Of a stretch of DNA of 64,000 bases, positions 37,022 to 45,934 are shown one piece after another; within the stretch, counting starts at the first letter, position 1, and each line of letters starts with the position of its first letter. The position numbers were made by a program, and so were the translations under genes. The notes under the pieces were generated by a model that saw nothing but the letters and a program-made list of their open reading frames with translations, was not told where the DNA came from and did no database searches. Origin of the DNA: Marinobacter iranensis (GTDB lineage Bacteria > Pseudomonadota > Gammaproteobacteria > Pseudomonadales > Oleiphilaceae); NCBI RefSeq assembly GCF_029207565.1, contig NZ_JANCMW010000007.1:124001-188000 (forward strand), read 5' to 3'.

Positions 37022-37948
37022 TCAAGGCCCTTGTCGGATTCTGGAGAGGGCCCATGGTTCGTCGCTCAGGTGTTGCTCGATGAAGGCGACAAACGCGCGC
37101 ACTCTCTCCGGCACCAGTTTCCGTTGAGGCATCACCGCGTAAATGCCAGTCTCGGCAATGGCATACTCTGGCAGAACGGGTTCCAGGCGCCCGGTGCGCA
37201 GGTCATCGGCTATATGCCAAACCGAGTGCTGGGCGATCCCCAACCCAGCGACGGCAGCATCCCGAAGTAATTCTCCCTGATTGCTCTGTACCCGTCCGGT
37301 GACTTTCACAGCGTGGGTCGTTCCGTTTTCATCGATCAACCGCCAGACGTCTTGCTGTCTTTGGCTTCCAGTCAGTCGCAGGCACTGGTGGTGGTTCAGG
37401 TCTACAGGTGTTTCAGGCCTTCCATGACGTTCAATGTAAGCCGGGGAGGCACAAAGGATGCGTTGGTTGTTGGCCAGTTTGCGTGCAACAAGGCTCGAGT
37501 CTTCGAGCATTCCTATACGGATGGCCAAGTCATAGCCGGAGGCGACGATATCGACCATCTGGTCGGTGGTGTCCACATGGAGTTCAACCTCGGGATAGCG
37601 TTCAAGAAAGGCTGGCAGAAGGGGCGAAATGTACTCTCGCCCAAAGGTTGAAGGCATGGTCAGTCGCAGGGGGCCGGCCACGTGAGCCAGGGTTTGCCGC
37701 ATTCGGCAGAACAGTGTTTCCAGATCCTCCACCATGGCTCGGCCTTGCTCGGCGAACAGTTTGCCTTCCGGTGTTGCGTGTACCTGCCGGGTCGTCCGGT
37801 GCAGCAGCCGGGCACCAAGGTCCCGTTCCAGTCGCTTCAATCGTTGACTTCCTACAGCCGGGGATAAGCCAAGGCTGCGTGCCGCGGCACTGATAGAACC
37901 CAGGTCCAGCACGCGTAGAAACAGAGCCAAATCGTTGATGCGGTCCAT
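37022..37948 (-). CDS. LysR-type regulator (CrgA/DsdC-like group)
   Basis: 308 residues from ATG 37948: MDRINDLALFLRVLDLGSISAAARSLGLSPAVG.. helix-turn-helix and an effector domain with LRLTMPSTFGREYISPLLPAFLERYPEVEL, the pattern of the large group that controls adjacent oxidoreductase genes. Divergent from the aldo/keto reductase gene 100 bases away. The 133 bases between its stop and the Lrp stop hold no gene that I can support. Confidence 0.88.
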   Translation of the reverse strand: MDRINDLALFLRVLDLGSISAAARSLGLSPAVGSQRLKRLERDLGARLLHRTTRQVHATPEGKLFAEQGRAMVEDLETLFCRMRQTLAHVAGPLRLTMPSTFGREYISPLLPAFLERYPEVELHVDTTDQMVDIVASGYDLAIRIGMLEDSSLVARKLANNQRILCASPAYIERHGRPETPVDLNHHQCLRLTGSQRQQDVWRLIDENGTTHAVKVTGRVQSNQGELLRDAAVAGLGIAQHSVWHIADDLRTGRLEPVLPEYAIAETGIYAVMPQRKLVPERVRAFVAFIEQHLSDEPWALSRIRQGP

Positions 37949-38048
37949 TATTAAATTTCCATTGAAAATGAATCTGTATTTTGGCCGGTAATTTGATGCT
38001 ACGCAAAGCGCTATTATCGGCTGCACAGTTACTGAGGAGGTTCAAATT

Positions 38049-39089
38049 ATGGAATATCGTTACCTTGGCTCTTCCGGATTCAAAGTGCCTGCCTTGAGCT
38101 TTGGAGCAGGCACTTTCGGTGGCAAAGGCCCTTTGTTCAGTGCCTGGGGCAACACGGGCCCTGACGAAGCGAGGCGGTTAATCGACATCTGCCTGGACGC
38201 TGGTGTGAATTTGTTTGATACAGCTGACGTGTATTCGGATGGCGCGTCTGAGTCTGTTCTTGGTGCGGCTTTGAAGGGGCGGCGTAACAAGGTCATATTG
38301 TCGACCAAAGTCAGTTTGCGAACTGGCGATGGTCCGAATGATGTTGGTTCGTCACGACACCATTTGATACGCGCGGTCGATGCGGCACTGAGCCGTCTCG
38401 ATACCGACTATATCGATTTGCTGCAGCTACACCATTTTGACGCCATGACTCCGGTCGAAAGTGTCATGTCGACCCTGGACGATCTGGTTCGAGCCGGGAA
38501 GGTAGGTTATATCGGCGCCTCCAATTTTTCCGGCTGGCAACTGATGAAATCCCAGGCCGTTGCTGACCGCTATGGTTACTCGCGTTTCGTGGCCAATCAG
38601 ACGTACTACTCGCTGGTTGGAAGGGATTACGAATGGGAGCTTATGCCCTTGGGCCAGGACCAGGGGCTGGGCGCGCTGGTATGGAGCCCGCTCGGCTGGG
38701 GGCGCCTCACGGGGAAGATCCGGCGAGGACAGCCGCTCCCCCCCAACAGCCGTCTACACGAGACTGAAAACTTTGCACCCCCGGTGGAACAGGAGAGGCT
38801 TTACCGAGTTGTGGATGCGCTGTATCAGGTTGCTGAGGAAACCGGCAAAACGGTGCCACAGATAGCAATCAACTGGTTGCTGCAACGACCCACTGTATCC
38901 AGTGTGTTGATTGGCGCCCGCAATGAGGAACAGCTAAAGCAGAACCTGGGCGCGGTCGGTTGGCAGCTCAGTCCCGAACAGAGTGCCGCGCTTGACGCCG
39001 CCAGCGCCGTGGTACCGCCTTACCCCTACTATCCCTATTGGAACGGCCAGTTCGCCGAGCGTAGTATTGGGCTGCTGTCAGGTGTCTAG
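38049..39089 (+). CDS. Aldo/keto reductase
   Basis: NADPH-dependent aldehyde/ketone reductase with a TIM-barrel fold. Catalytic tetrad visible: Asp57 and Tyr62 (FDTADVY), Lys87 (LSTKV) and His128 (LQLHHFD). C-terminal coenzyme loop SSVLIGARNEEQLKQNLGAVGW. 346 residues; GAGGAGG lies upstream of the ATG. Divergent from a LysR gene that probably regulates it. Twenty bases after its stop begins the recA remnant. Confidence 0.9.
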   Translation: MEYRYLGSSGFKVPALSFGAGTFGGKGPLFSAWGNTGPDEARRLIDICLDAGVNLFDTADVYSDGASESVLGAALKGRRNKVILSTKVSLRTGDGPNDVGSSRHHLIRAVDAALSRLDTDYIDLLQLHHFDAMTPVESVMSTLDDLVRAGKVGYIGASNFSGWQLMKSQAVADRYGYSRFVANQTYYSLVGRDYEWELMPLGQDQGLGALVWSPLGWGRLTGKIRRGQPLPPNSRLHETENFAPPVEQERLYRVVDALYQVAEETGKTVPQIAINWLLQRPTVSSVLIGARNEEQLKQNLGAVGWQLSPEQSAALDAASAVVPPYPYYPYWNGQFAERSIGLLSGV

Positions 39090-39108
39090 GATGCAGGAGG
39101 ACATGCCA

Positions 39109-39234
39109 GTACGCCTTTAAGGGTGACAATATCGACCTGGGCAAGGCCAACGCCTGCAAGTTCCTGGAATAGGCCCTGGAGATCGTCAGGGAAATTGAAG
39201 CGGCGGTGCGCGACAAGCTGATGCCCAAGCCGGT
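39109..39234 (+). pseudogene. recA: Decayed fragment of a recA 3' end
   Basis: 126 bases align without gaps to 33154-33279 of the intact recA; I count 19 differences, about 85% identity, most at third positions. The same frame reads [20 protein letters not shown], a TAG stop, then [21 protein letters not shown]. Both ends of the similarity are abrupt, and there is no recA sequence before or after. Same orientation as recA, so the two copies are direct repeats 5.95 kb apart. The divergence pattern suggests a recA from another species or a displaced native end, not a recent duplication. Confidence 0.93.
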
Positions 39235-39283
39235 CCTGGTCACTTGCGAAGAGGTCCTGACGTCGCAACCAGTCTGGAGAGTC

Positions 39284-40357
39284 CTATGCGTCAGCCTCTC
39301 TTTGCAGAAGTGCGCGCTTGCGTTCAATTCCCCAACGATAACCAGAGAGTTCGCCATTCCGGCGCACGACACGGTGGCAGGGGATTGCTACTGCCAGCGG
39401 GTTAGCCGCACAGGCTCGGGCAACCGCCCGCGCCGCAGCCGGCGAGCCGATGCGCTCGGCAATCTCTGTGTAGCTCGCGGTTGTGCCGACAGGAATCTCG
39501 CGCAGCGCCTGCCAGACACGTTGCTGGAAGGCCGTGCCGCGAATGTCCAGGGGCAAGTCAGTGCCTAGGGCGGGATCGTCAATCAGACCGATCACCTGGG
39601 CAACCCAGTTCTTAAAATGGCTGCCACCGGCATCAAGTTCGGCTTCGGGGAACTGGTCCTGGAGGTCGTGGATCAGGGTGTCGGGGTCATCCCCCAGAAG
39701 AATGGCGCAGACGCCGCGTTCGCTGCATGCCACCAGGACTGATCCCAGTGAACACTCGCCGAGGGCAAACACGATGGCGATATCCCGACCTCCACGCTTA
39801 TAGGCCGTCGGTGTCATACCGAGCATGGCGTCGGCGTTTTCGTAGAAGCGGCCGCTGGAGCGGAAACCGGCACTGTGGATGGCCTGGGTAACGTCGCTGT
39901 CCTGATCGCTCAGCGCCTCGCGAACCCGTCGCGTCTGATGGGCCATGGCATAGGCTCGGGGAGTGAGACCGGTGACAGCTTTGAAGCGGTGATGCAGATA
40001 GGAGGGGCTCAGATCCACTTTCTCCGCCAGTTCGATCAAACTGAGGGATTCATCGGCCTGTTCAATGATCCGGCAGACCCGTTCGACAAGCGCAGCAACC
40101 GGTGAAGGAGAGGAAGTATCCGGAACGCAGCGCTTACAAGGGCGGTACCCCGCGGCCTCGGCGTCCTGTGGGCTGTCATGGAAGGAGACATTCTCAGGCT
40201 TCGCCTTGCGTGACGGGCAGGAAGGCCGGCAGTACACGCCGGTGGTGAGCACTGCGTATACAAAGGTGCCATCTGCCGCGGCATCGCGCTGCATCACCGC
40301 TTGCCATCGTCTGTCACGCTCGGTATCCACGGGACTGTTTACCATGATGAAGGTCAT
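39284..40357 (-). CDS. ada: Ada, bifunctional methylphosphotriester sensor / O6-methylguanine-DNA methyltransferase
   Basis: Domain order: N-terminal Ada zinc domain with Cys43, Cys47, Cys74 and Cys77 (GVYCRPSC, PCKRC), an AraC helix-turn-helix (about 90-185), then the methyltransferase with the acceptor Cys327 in PCHRV. Cys43 is the residue that accepts methyl from phosphotriesters and turns the protein into an activator. 357 residues; AGAGGA stands 7 bases before the ATG. The gene is complete and lies directly behind the recA fragment. Confidence 0.93.
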   Translation of the reverse strand: MTFIMVNSPVDTERDRRWQAVMQRDAAADGTFVYAVLTTGVYCRPSCPSRKAKPENVSFHDSPQDAEAAGYRPCKRCVPDTSSPSPVAALVERVCRIIEQADESLSLIELAEKVDLSPSYLHHRFKAVTGLTPRAYAMAHQTRRVREALSDQDSDVTQAIHSAGFRSSGRFYENADAMLGMTPTAYKRGGRDIAIVFALGECSLGSVLVACSERGVCAILLGDDPDTLIHDLQDQFPEAELDAGGSHFKNWVAQVIGLIDDPALGTDLPLDIRGTAFQQRVWQALREIPVGTTASYTEIAERIGSPAAARAVARACAANPLAVAIPCHRVVRRNGELSGYRWGIERKRALLQREADA

Positions 40358-40517
40358 TCCAGTGTCCTCTTATTGTGGGCTATGCGCCCAGTAAAGGACA
40401 CCTGAAGAGGCTACGCACTCCGCTTCTGGTTTTGCAATTTCATAACGCTGACTTCAGACATAAATGAACAGTCTGTTAGCGCTGCACCGTTCAACCGCTG
40501 CCCTAAGGCCTGCGGTG

Positions 40518-41414
40518 TCACGCCAGCCCCATCTGTGGCCACCGGGAGATCAGGTACTCCTTGAAGATCTGGGTCTTGGCAAGGGGGGACCTGCCTGACG
40601 GCCAGACGACATGCACCGGAACCGGTGGACGTTCAAACGGGGTCAGGACAAGTTCTACCTGGCCGGTATCGACGAGATGGCGGATTTGCCAGAGCGGGGA
40701 GAAGCCAAGGCCCAGCTCATGCTTCACGGCCGAATAAATCGCTGTCATCGTATTGGCCCGGAAGGGGCCCGACACCCGGACGGGTTGTACCCTGCCGTTG
40801 ATCTGGAACATCCACTGGTCCGGGTTTCTGTCCACTGTCCTCTGAATACAGGCATGTTGGTCGAGATCGTTGGGGTGTTGAGGGCGGCCGTGGTGCTCGA
40901 AATAGCCAGGAGCGCCGAATACCACGCGACGTAGCCCGCCCAGTCTTCGGGCTTTCAGGTCAGAGTCAGGCAACTCGCCAATGCGTACTGTCAGGTCGAG
41001 ATTCTCTTCCTCAAAATCAGAAAACCGGTCGGTCAGCTTGAGTTCGACGTTGATCCGCGGATAGCGATTCATGAATTCCGCAATGATGGGCATCAGGTAA
41101 ATAGGCGCGAATAATTCGGGAGCTCCGACACGTAGTAATCCCGACGGCTCGATACGGCTGTTGCTGGCTTCCAGTCGAGCTTCCTTGATTTCCTCGAAGG
41201 CGGGTTTTATGCGGCGATAGAAAGCGAGCCCTGCTTCGCTGGGGGTAGAGCGCCTTGTGGTGCGTTCCACCAACTGGATTCCGAGATTCCTCTCCAGGGC
41301 GGCCAGGGCCCGGCTCACCGATTGTACGCTGCGATCGAGCCAGCGGGCCGCAGCCGTCAGTCCCCCTTGTTCAACCACCCCAATGAAGGCTTCCAGATCT
41401 TCCAGGCGTTCCAT
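40518..41414 (-). CDS. LysR-type regulator divergent from the NmrA-like gene
   Basis: 298 residues: HTH (LTAAARWLDRSVQSVSRALAALERNLG) and effector domain with LRVGAPELFAPIYLMPIIAEFMNRYPRINVEL. Start ATG 41414 (MERLEDLEAFIGVVEQGG). An 8-base inverted repeat with 18-base spacing (41436-41469) lies just outside its start, in the shared promoter with the NmrA-like gene. Same CrgA-like group as the LysR genes at 37022 and 44882. Confidence 0.88.
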   Translation of the reverse strand: MERLEDLEAFIGVVEQGGLTAAARWLDRSVQSVSRALAALERNLGIQLVERTTRRSTPSEAGLAFYRRIKPAFEEIKEARLEASNSRIEPSGLLRVGAPELFAPIYLMPIIAEFMNRYPRINVELKLTDRFSDFEEENLDLTVRIGELPDSDLKARRLGGLRRVVFGAPGYFEHHGRPQHPNDLDQHACIQRTVDRNPDQWMFQINGRVQPVRVSGPFRANTMTAIYSAVKHELGLGFSPLWQIRHLVDTGQVELVLTPFERPPVPVHVVWPSGRSPLAKTQIFKEYLISRWPQMGLA

Positions 41415-41435
41415 TTCACTTTACCGATTTCCGAC

Positions 41436-41469
41436 AAGGTGATTCACATTTTAGGGGGATTATCACCTT
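41436..41469. promoter_or_regulatory. Inverted repeat, likely LysR operator
   Basis: AAGGTGAT (41436-41443) and ATCACCTT (41462-41469) are perfect inverted copies, 18 bases apart, between the divergent LysR and NmrA-like genes. Within it GTGATTCAC and ATTATCAC repeat the half-site. LysR proteins typically bind such split dyads next to their own gene. Confidence 0.6.
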
Positions 41470-41527
41470 TCATGAAGAGTGTATGATCACCGCAACTAAC
41501 CTACAGAGCCATTGAAGGAGATCGAAA

Positions 41528-42424
41528 ATGATGAATTCGACCCCTACAACCCGCACCTGCCCCACGGTCCTTGTCGTTGGCGCGACGGGACATTTCGCGG
41601 GCCTGGTGGTACCGGCACTGGTCGAACGTGGGGTTCGGGTGAGAGCACTGATTCGAGACCCGGACAAGGCTTCCATGGCACGTCACCGTGGTGCCAGAGA
41701 AATCGCGGTTGGCGATTTGCGAGACAGGCAGAGCCTGGCCCGAGCCATGCAGGGCATTGATGGCGTTTTCCATCTTGGGCCCGCTTTCGTGCCCGACGAG
41801 GTCGAGATGGGGGTCACGCTCGTTGAGGTGGCGGAGGAAGCAGGAGTATGTAAGTTCGTGTTTTCGTCGGTGATCCAGCCGACGAACACGCAGTTGCCAA
41901 ACCACACGGCCAAGATTCCCGTTGAGACGGCCCTGTTTACGTCGACAATGGATTACACAATTCTTCATCCAGCCAACTTCTTTCAGAACATCGGAGCGGC
42001 CTGGCCCGCCGTCATTGAAGATGGCACCTTTGGCGAGCCCTTTCCGACGACATCGCGAGTCACTCGCGTCGACTATCGAGATGTCGCAGAAGTGGCTGCC
42101 ATCGCCCTGACGGAGGATCGTCTGGCCTATGGCACCTTCGAGCTGTGCGCCACGGACAAACTGAATCGCGAGGAAGTCGCTGTACTCATGAGCCAGACAC
42201 TTGGCCGGCGTATTGAAGCGACGGCTCCCGACTTCGAGTCCTGGTTCAAGCGGACGGCCTTACCCTATGACAGGAATCAGCAACGACTGCTCGCCAACGT
42301 TCACGCCCATTACGCCAATCATGGCGTTGGTGGTAACGACTTGACGCTGCGTACGATCCTGGGCCGACCGCCACGTTCCCTGGAGGCCTATATCAGGGAA
42401 CTGGCCCAGGGAACCAGCAAGTGA
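41528..42424 (+). CDS. NmrA-like NAD(P)-binding protein (atypical short-chain dehydrogenase)
   Basis: 298 residues with an N-terminal Rossmann fold VLVVGATGHFAGLVVPALVERGVRVRALIRD. The GxxGxxG is the NmrA/QorB variant, GATGHFAG. Members either sense NADP(H) or reduce quinones; a missing Tyr-x3-Lys pair argues against classic SDR chemistry. AAGGAG precedes the first of two ATGs. It probably shares a transcript with the small DUF2798 gene and the SDR gene behind it. Confidence 0.83.
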   Translation: MMNSTPTTRTCPTVLVVGATGHFAGLVVPALVERGVRVRALIRDPDKASMARHRGAREIAVGDLRDRQSLARAMQGIDGVFHLGPAFVPDEVEMGVTLVEVAEEAGVCKFVFSSVIQPTNTQLPNHTAKIPVETALFTSTMDYTILHPANFFQNIGAAWPAVIEDGTFGEPFPTTSRVTRVDYRDVAEVAAIALTEDRLAYGTFELCATDKLNREEVAVLMSQTLGRRIEATAPDFESWFKRTALPYDRNQQRLLANVHAHYANHGVGGNDLTLRTILGRPPRSLEAYIRELAQGTSK

Positions 42425-42498
42425 GGCGCCTGTTGGGCTGACAAGTCCTCCCTGGCGTGGATCGGTCAACATTCACCGTGAATTAGAGGAGCACAGGT

Positions 42499-42765
42499 AT
42501 GACCATTCCCCAGAACTCTTCGTCTGGAAAGATCAGAAAACTTCCGCCGCGCTACAATGCGATCGTGATGCCCCTGGCACTTTCCATTCTGATGTCTTGC
42601 ATCGTGTCCGGCATGTCGACCCTGACCAGCGTGGGATTCTCCAGCCACTTCTTTTCGTATTGGATGGATGCGTGGCTTTTCTCCTGGCTGGTGGCATTTC
42701 CCAGCCTGTTACTGGTGCTTCCCCTGGTACGCCGGATTGTCTCGGCGCTCGTTCGCCAAGGGTGA
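42499..42765 (+). CDS. DUF2798 small membrane protein
   Basis: 88 residues with two membrane helices (YNAIVMPLALSILMSCIVSGMSTL and WLFSWLVAFPSLLLVLPLVRRIV), the standard DUF2798 layout of two short repeats. GAGGAG lies before the ATG. Function unknown; these genes are often next to LysR-controlled oxidoreductases, as here. Confidence 0.78.
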   Translation: MTIPQNSSSGKIRKLPPRYNAIVMPLALSILMSCIVSGMSTLTSVGFSSHFFSYWMDAWLFSWLVAFPSLLLVLPLVRRIVSALVRQG

Positions 42766-42889
42766 GTATCCTGCTTCTAATTCGATCTCAAGAAACGGAG
42801 TGTTTCGGTTTGTCTGCTCTGCAAGAGTTGGTGTCGGAGCCGCAGGTTAGAGCGCGGTTCCTTCCGTCAATTGATATGGGAGATGAACC

Positions 42890-43660
42890 ATGCAGACACT
42901 TCAAAACAAGGTGGCCATCGTCACTGGTGCCAGTTCCGGTATTGGCCGTGCGACAGCACTTCTGTTTGCCGGTGAAGGGGCAAGGGTGGTGCTCGGCGCC
43001 CGTCGTCGGTCAGAGCTTGAGCAGGTTGTGGAGGAGATTGAGACGTTGGGCGGCGAAGCCATTGCCGTGGTCGGCGATGTACAGGATGAAGAGCACGCCA
43101 GGGCTTTGGTTGAGACGGCCGTCGACCATTTCGGCGGCCTAGACATTGCATTCAACAATGCCGGAATAATGGGTCGAATGGTGCCAACTTCCGAGCTGTC
43201 GCGCGAAGACTGGGACAGCGTGCTCGGAACGAACCTGACCGGGGCTTTCCTGGGAGCAAGGCAGCAGGTGCCGGCCATCATGGAACGGGGTGGTGGCTCA
43301 CTGATTTTTACCTCAAGTTTCGTGGGCCACACGGTCGGTATGCCCGGGTTAGCCGCCTATGCATCGAGCAAGGCCGGCATCATTGGCCTTGCAAAAACGC
43401 TGGCTGCCGAACACGGTGATAAGGGCCTGCGTGCAAACGCCATACTTCCGGGAGGAGCGGACACGCCAGCCAACATGGTGAATGCCCCAGAAACGACCTC
43501 GGAAGTTCGGGACTTTGTCGAAGGGTTACATGCCCTCAGGCGCATCGCCAGCCCCGAGGAGATTGCGCACGCGGCGCTTTATCTGGCATCTGATGCCTCA
43601 AGCTTCATGAGTGGAACTGCGATGCTTGTAGACGGAGGGCTTTCTATTAACAGAACTTGA
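42890..43660 (+). CDS. Short-chain dehydrogenase/reductase (SDR)
   Basis: Classical SDR of 256 residues: TGASSGIG at 12-19, NNAG at 89-92, the active Ser at about 142, Tyr157 and Lys161 (YASSKAG). The C-terminus LASDASSFMSGTAMLVDGG is typical of 3-oxoacyl or sugar/cyclitol reductases. The substrate is not predictable. Same strand as the NmrA and DUF2798 genes, 124 bases after the latter. Followed by a hairpin that may end the unit. Confidence 0.88.
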   Translation: MQTLQNKVAIVTGASSGIGRATALLFAGEGARVVLGARRRSELEQVVEEIETLGGEAIAVVGDVQDEEHARALVETAVDHFGGLDIAFNNAGIMGRMVPTSELSREDWDSVLGTNLTGAFLGARQQVPAIMERGGGSLIFTSSFVGHTVGMPGLAAYASSKAGIIGLAKTLAAEHGDKGLRANAILPGGADTPANMVNAPETTSEVRDFVEGLHALRRIASPEEIAHAALYLASDASSFMSGTAMLVDGGLSINRT

Positions 43661-43666
43661 CCACTC

Positions 43667-43698
43667 ACCGCACCGTGGCTTAGGGCTTACGGTGCGGT
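43667..43698 (+). terminator. Possible terminator hairpin after the SDR gene
   Basis: ACCGCACCG (43667-43675) pairs perfectly with CGGTGCGGT (43690-43698) around a 14-base loop, seven bases after the SDR stop. No T run follows, so it may only protect the mRNA end or act with Rho. Confidence 0.45.
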
Positions 43699-43786
43699 TC
43701 AAGGCCTCTGGGTATGGCGGGTGTTTTGGCTTCTCCCAATTCAGGGTTTAGCGCCAAGCTTCTTCCTGTACGCATTGTGCGCCCGG

Positions 43787-44776
43787 TCACACCGTCACGA
43801 CAATCTTGCCAATTTGTTGGTTCGACTCCAGGAAGCGATGGGCTTCAACAATCTGCTCGAATGGAAATGTCTTCGCGATGACCGGCTCCAGCGCCCCCGA
43901 TGCTAGCCCGCTAAGGACAAACGCCTTGGCAGCCTCCAGCCGAACTGGATCACCGATGATTTCGTGGATTAGGTAACCACGTAGCGTCAGGCTCTTGGTC
44001 AACACGTTGAAGAGTGGGAACGGCGTGGGCTCCGGACTCAGGGCACCATATTCGATAAGGATACCGCCCCGCGACATGGCTGCTGTAAGAGGCTCATATA
44101 TAGGGCCGCCAATCGGATCAAACACCACTCGCACACCGTCGGGGCCGGCAATGTCTGTCAGCCGGGCTTCCAGCTCTTCCTCAGCTGAGGCGATGACATG
44201 TGCCGCGCCGAGATCAAGCAAGGTCTGCTTCTTGGCCGAGGTTCGTGTGACCGCAATCGGGGTTGCGCCAACCATATTGGCAATCTGGATTGCGGCAAGT
44301 CCGACGCTGCTGGATGCCGCAGTGATAACGATAAAGTCGCCTTGGCCGAGTTTGGCAATATCGATTATTGCACCATAGGCGGTGACATATTGCATCCAAA
44401 CCGCCGCTGCCATTTCCCAACTGAGGGTTGTCGGATGCTTCACCACAAGCTCGGCCGGAAATGTGGCAAGCTCACCATAGGCTGGCCATCGCACCATTGA
44501 TCCCGCTGGTATGACGCTCACGGCATCACCGGGTAAAAGGCCCTCCACACCGTCTCCGACCGTTTCTATATTACCCGAAGCCTCAAAACCAAGGCCCGAA
44601 GGGAAAGTTGCCTCCTCAATATATGAACCTGTCCGCAGCATCACTTCGGCCCGATTCAAACCGAGCGCTTTGACCCGGATCTGAACCTCACCTTGACCTG
44701 GCCCGGGGATATCGACATGTTCGATACGCAACACCTCGGGGCCACCCAACTCATAAAAACGAATGACACGTGCCAT
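43787..44776 (-). CDS. Medium-chain NADPH:quinone reductase-like oxidoreductase (zinc-independent)
   Basis: 329 residues of the MDR superfamily: GroES-like N-terminal part (GLNRAEVMLRTGSY) and Rossmann part with FIVITAASSSVGLAAIQIANMVGA, the AxxxVG quinone-reductase motif. Zinc-binding cysteines are absent, as in QorA. It should reduce quinones or enones with NADPH. Divergent from the LysR gene at 44882, which matches the pattern of neighbouring regulator-enzyme pairs. Confidence 0.87.
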   Translation of the reverse strand: MARVIRFYELGGPEVLRIEHVDIPGPGQGEVQIRVKALGLNRAEVMLRTGSYIEEATFPSGLGFEASGNIETVGDGVEGLLPGDAVSVIPAGSMVRWPAYGELATFPAELVVKHPTTLSWEMAAAVWMQYVTAYGAIIDIAKLGQGDFIVITAASSSVGLAAIQIANMVGATPIAVTRTSAKKQTLLDLGAAHVIASAEEELEARLTDIAGPDGVRVVFDPIGGPIYEPLTAAMSRGGILIEYGALSPEPTPFPLFNVLTKSLTLRGYLIHEIIGDPVRLEAAKAFVLSGLASGALEPVIAKTFPFEQIVEAHRFLESNQQIGKIVVTV

Positions 44777-44881
44777 CTGATATCAACTCCTAATTAATTG
44801 GTTTTAATAAGTTGTACCAGCAGGCATTTTTTGGATAAATGGGCGCTCAGGTAAAACAGTAGAAACTGAGGGTTCCTAATT

Positions 44882-45781
44882 ATGGACCGCCTTACCAGCA
44901 TGACCGTATTCGTTAAAGCCGTCGATCTAGGCTCATTCGCCGCCGCAGCAGCTGCGCTTGATGTATCGGGGCCTATGGTAGGCAAGCATGTCAGGTTTCT
45001 TGAGGAACGCCTGGGCGTTCGTCTGCTAAATCGCACCACACGCCGCCAGAGTCTCACGGAATTCGGGCGCGCCTATTATGAACGCTGCCGGGTAATCCTC
45101 GCCGAATCTGAAGCTGCAGACGCACTCGCCTCTGATCAGTTTTCAGAGCCACGCGGTAAGCTACGCGTCACCATGCCCACGCTGTTCGGCCGGCATTGCG
45201 TTGCTCCAGCCCTGCTGGAACTCGCGCAACAACACCCCATGTTGGAACTTGACCTTTCCTTTAGTGACCGCATCAGCAATCTGGCGGAGGATGGCTACGA
45301 CCTCGCCATTCGCACCGGCATCCTGGCGGATAGTACCGAAGTGGTAGCTCGCCGCGTCGCCAGCCAACGCATGGTCGTTTGTGCATCACCCTCCTATCTT
45401 GAAGCCCATGGCCAACCACGACAGATAGAAGATATTCCCTCACATCACGGCATCATCTACAGCCGCTCGGGCCGCCTGCTACCATGGCAGTTTCCACGTC
45501 ACGGCCAATCGCCGCTGGAAGTCACCCCTCTCAACCGCATGCGACTCGACGACCTAGCCACAATCGCCGATGCCGCAGCAGTTGGCATGGGACTCGCTTG
45601 GCTCCCAAGCTGGCTGATACGCGATTATCTCAAGGCTGGTACGCTGGTCCAGCTTCTACCAGACCAACCTGAACTCCTCTATGACGTGCATGTGCTATGG
45701 CTACGAACACCTCGGTTAACGCTGAAAGTCCGCGTTGCCATCGATGCTCTGATAAGCGGACTGCCAGGGTACATGGAGTAG
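44882..45781 (+). CDS. LysR-type regulator divergent from the quinone reductase
   Basis: 299 residues: MDRLTSMTVFVKAVDLGSFAAAAAALDVSGPMV.. helix-turn-helix and effector domain LRVTMPTLFGRHCVAPALLELAQQHPMLELDL. Very similar in layout to the LysR at 37022 (the VTMP/LTMP..FGR motif is shared). It reads away from the quinone reductase gene, 105 bases apart. Overall base use is close to that of its neighbours. Confidence 0.88.
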   Translation: MDRLTSMTVFVKAVDLGSFAAAAAALDVSGPMVGKHVRFLEERLGVRLLNRTTRRQSLTEFGRAYYERCRVILAESEAADALASDQFSEPRGKLRVTMPTLFGRHCVAPALLELAQQHPMLELDLSFSDRISNLAEDGYDLAIRTGILADSTEVVARRVASQRMVVCASPSYLEAHGQPRQIEDIPSHHGIIYSRSGRLLPWQFPRHGQSPLEVTPLNRMRLDDLATIADAAAVGMGLAWLPSWLIRDYLKAGTLVQLLPDQPELLYDVHVLWLRTPRLTLKVRVAIDALISGLPGYME

Positions 45782-45868
45782 GATTGGCAGGAGACAATGG
45801 GGAAGTTGTCGAATGACAGTTCATGGGGAGGCTTTTCAAAGTGGGATGACCATGAGTCATATTTTTGG

Positions 45869-45895
45869 CACTCTGGCTTGGTAGATGCCAGAGTG
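45869..45895. other. Perfect 9-pair hairpin upstream of the flavin reductase-like gene
   Basis: CACTCTGGC (45869-45877) and GCCAGAGTG (45887-45895) around a 9-base loop. It stands between the LysR stop and the next gene, without a T run on either side that would make it a clear terminator. It may mark the end of the LysR transcript or an operator. Confidence 0.5.
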
Positions 45896-45934
45896 AGACG
45901 TTTCCCCAATTATTGTAAGGTCAGAGGATAGGGT

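Noticed and set aside
39109..39234. Second functional recA
   Set aside because: Only 126 bases, an in-frame stop, no start and no ATPase part.
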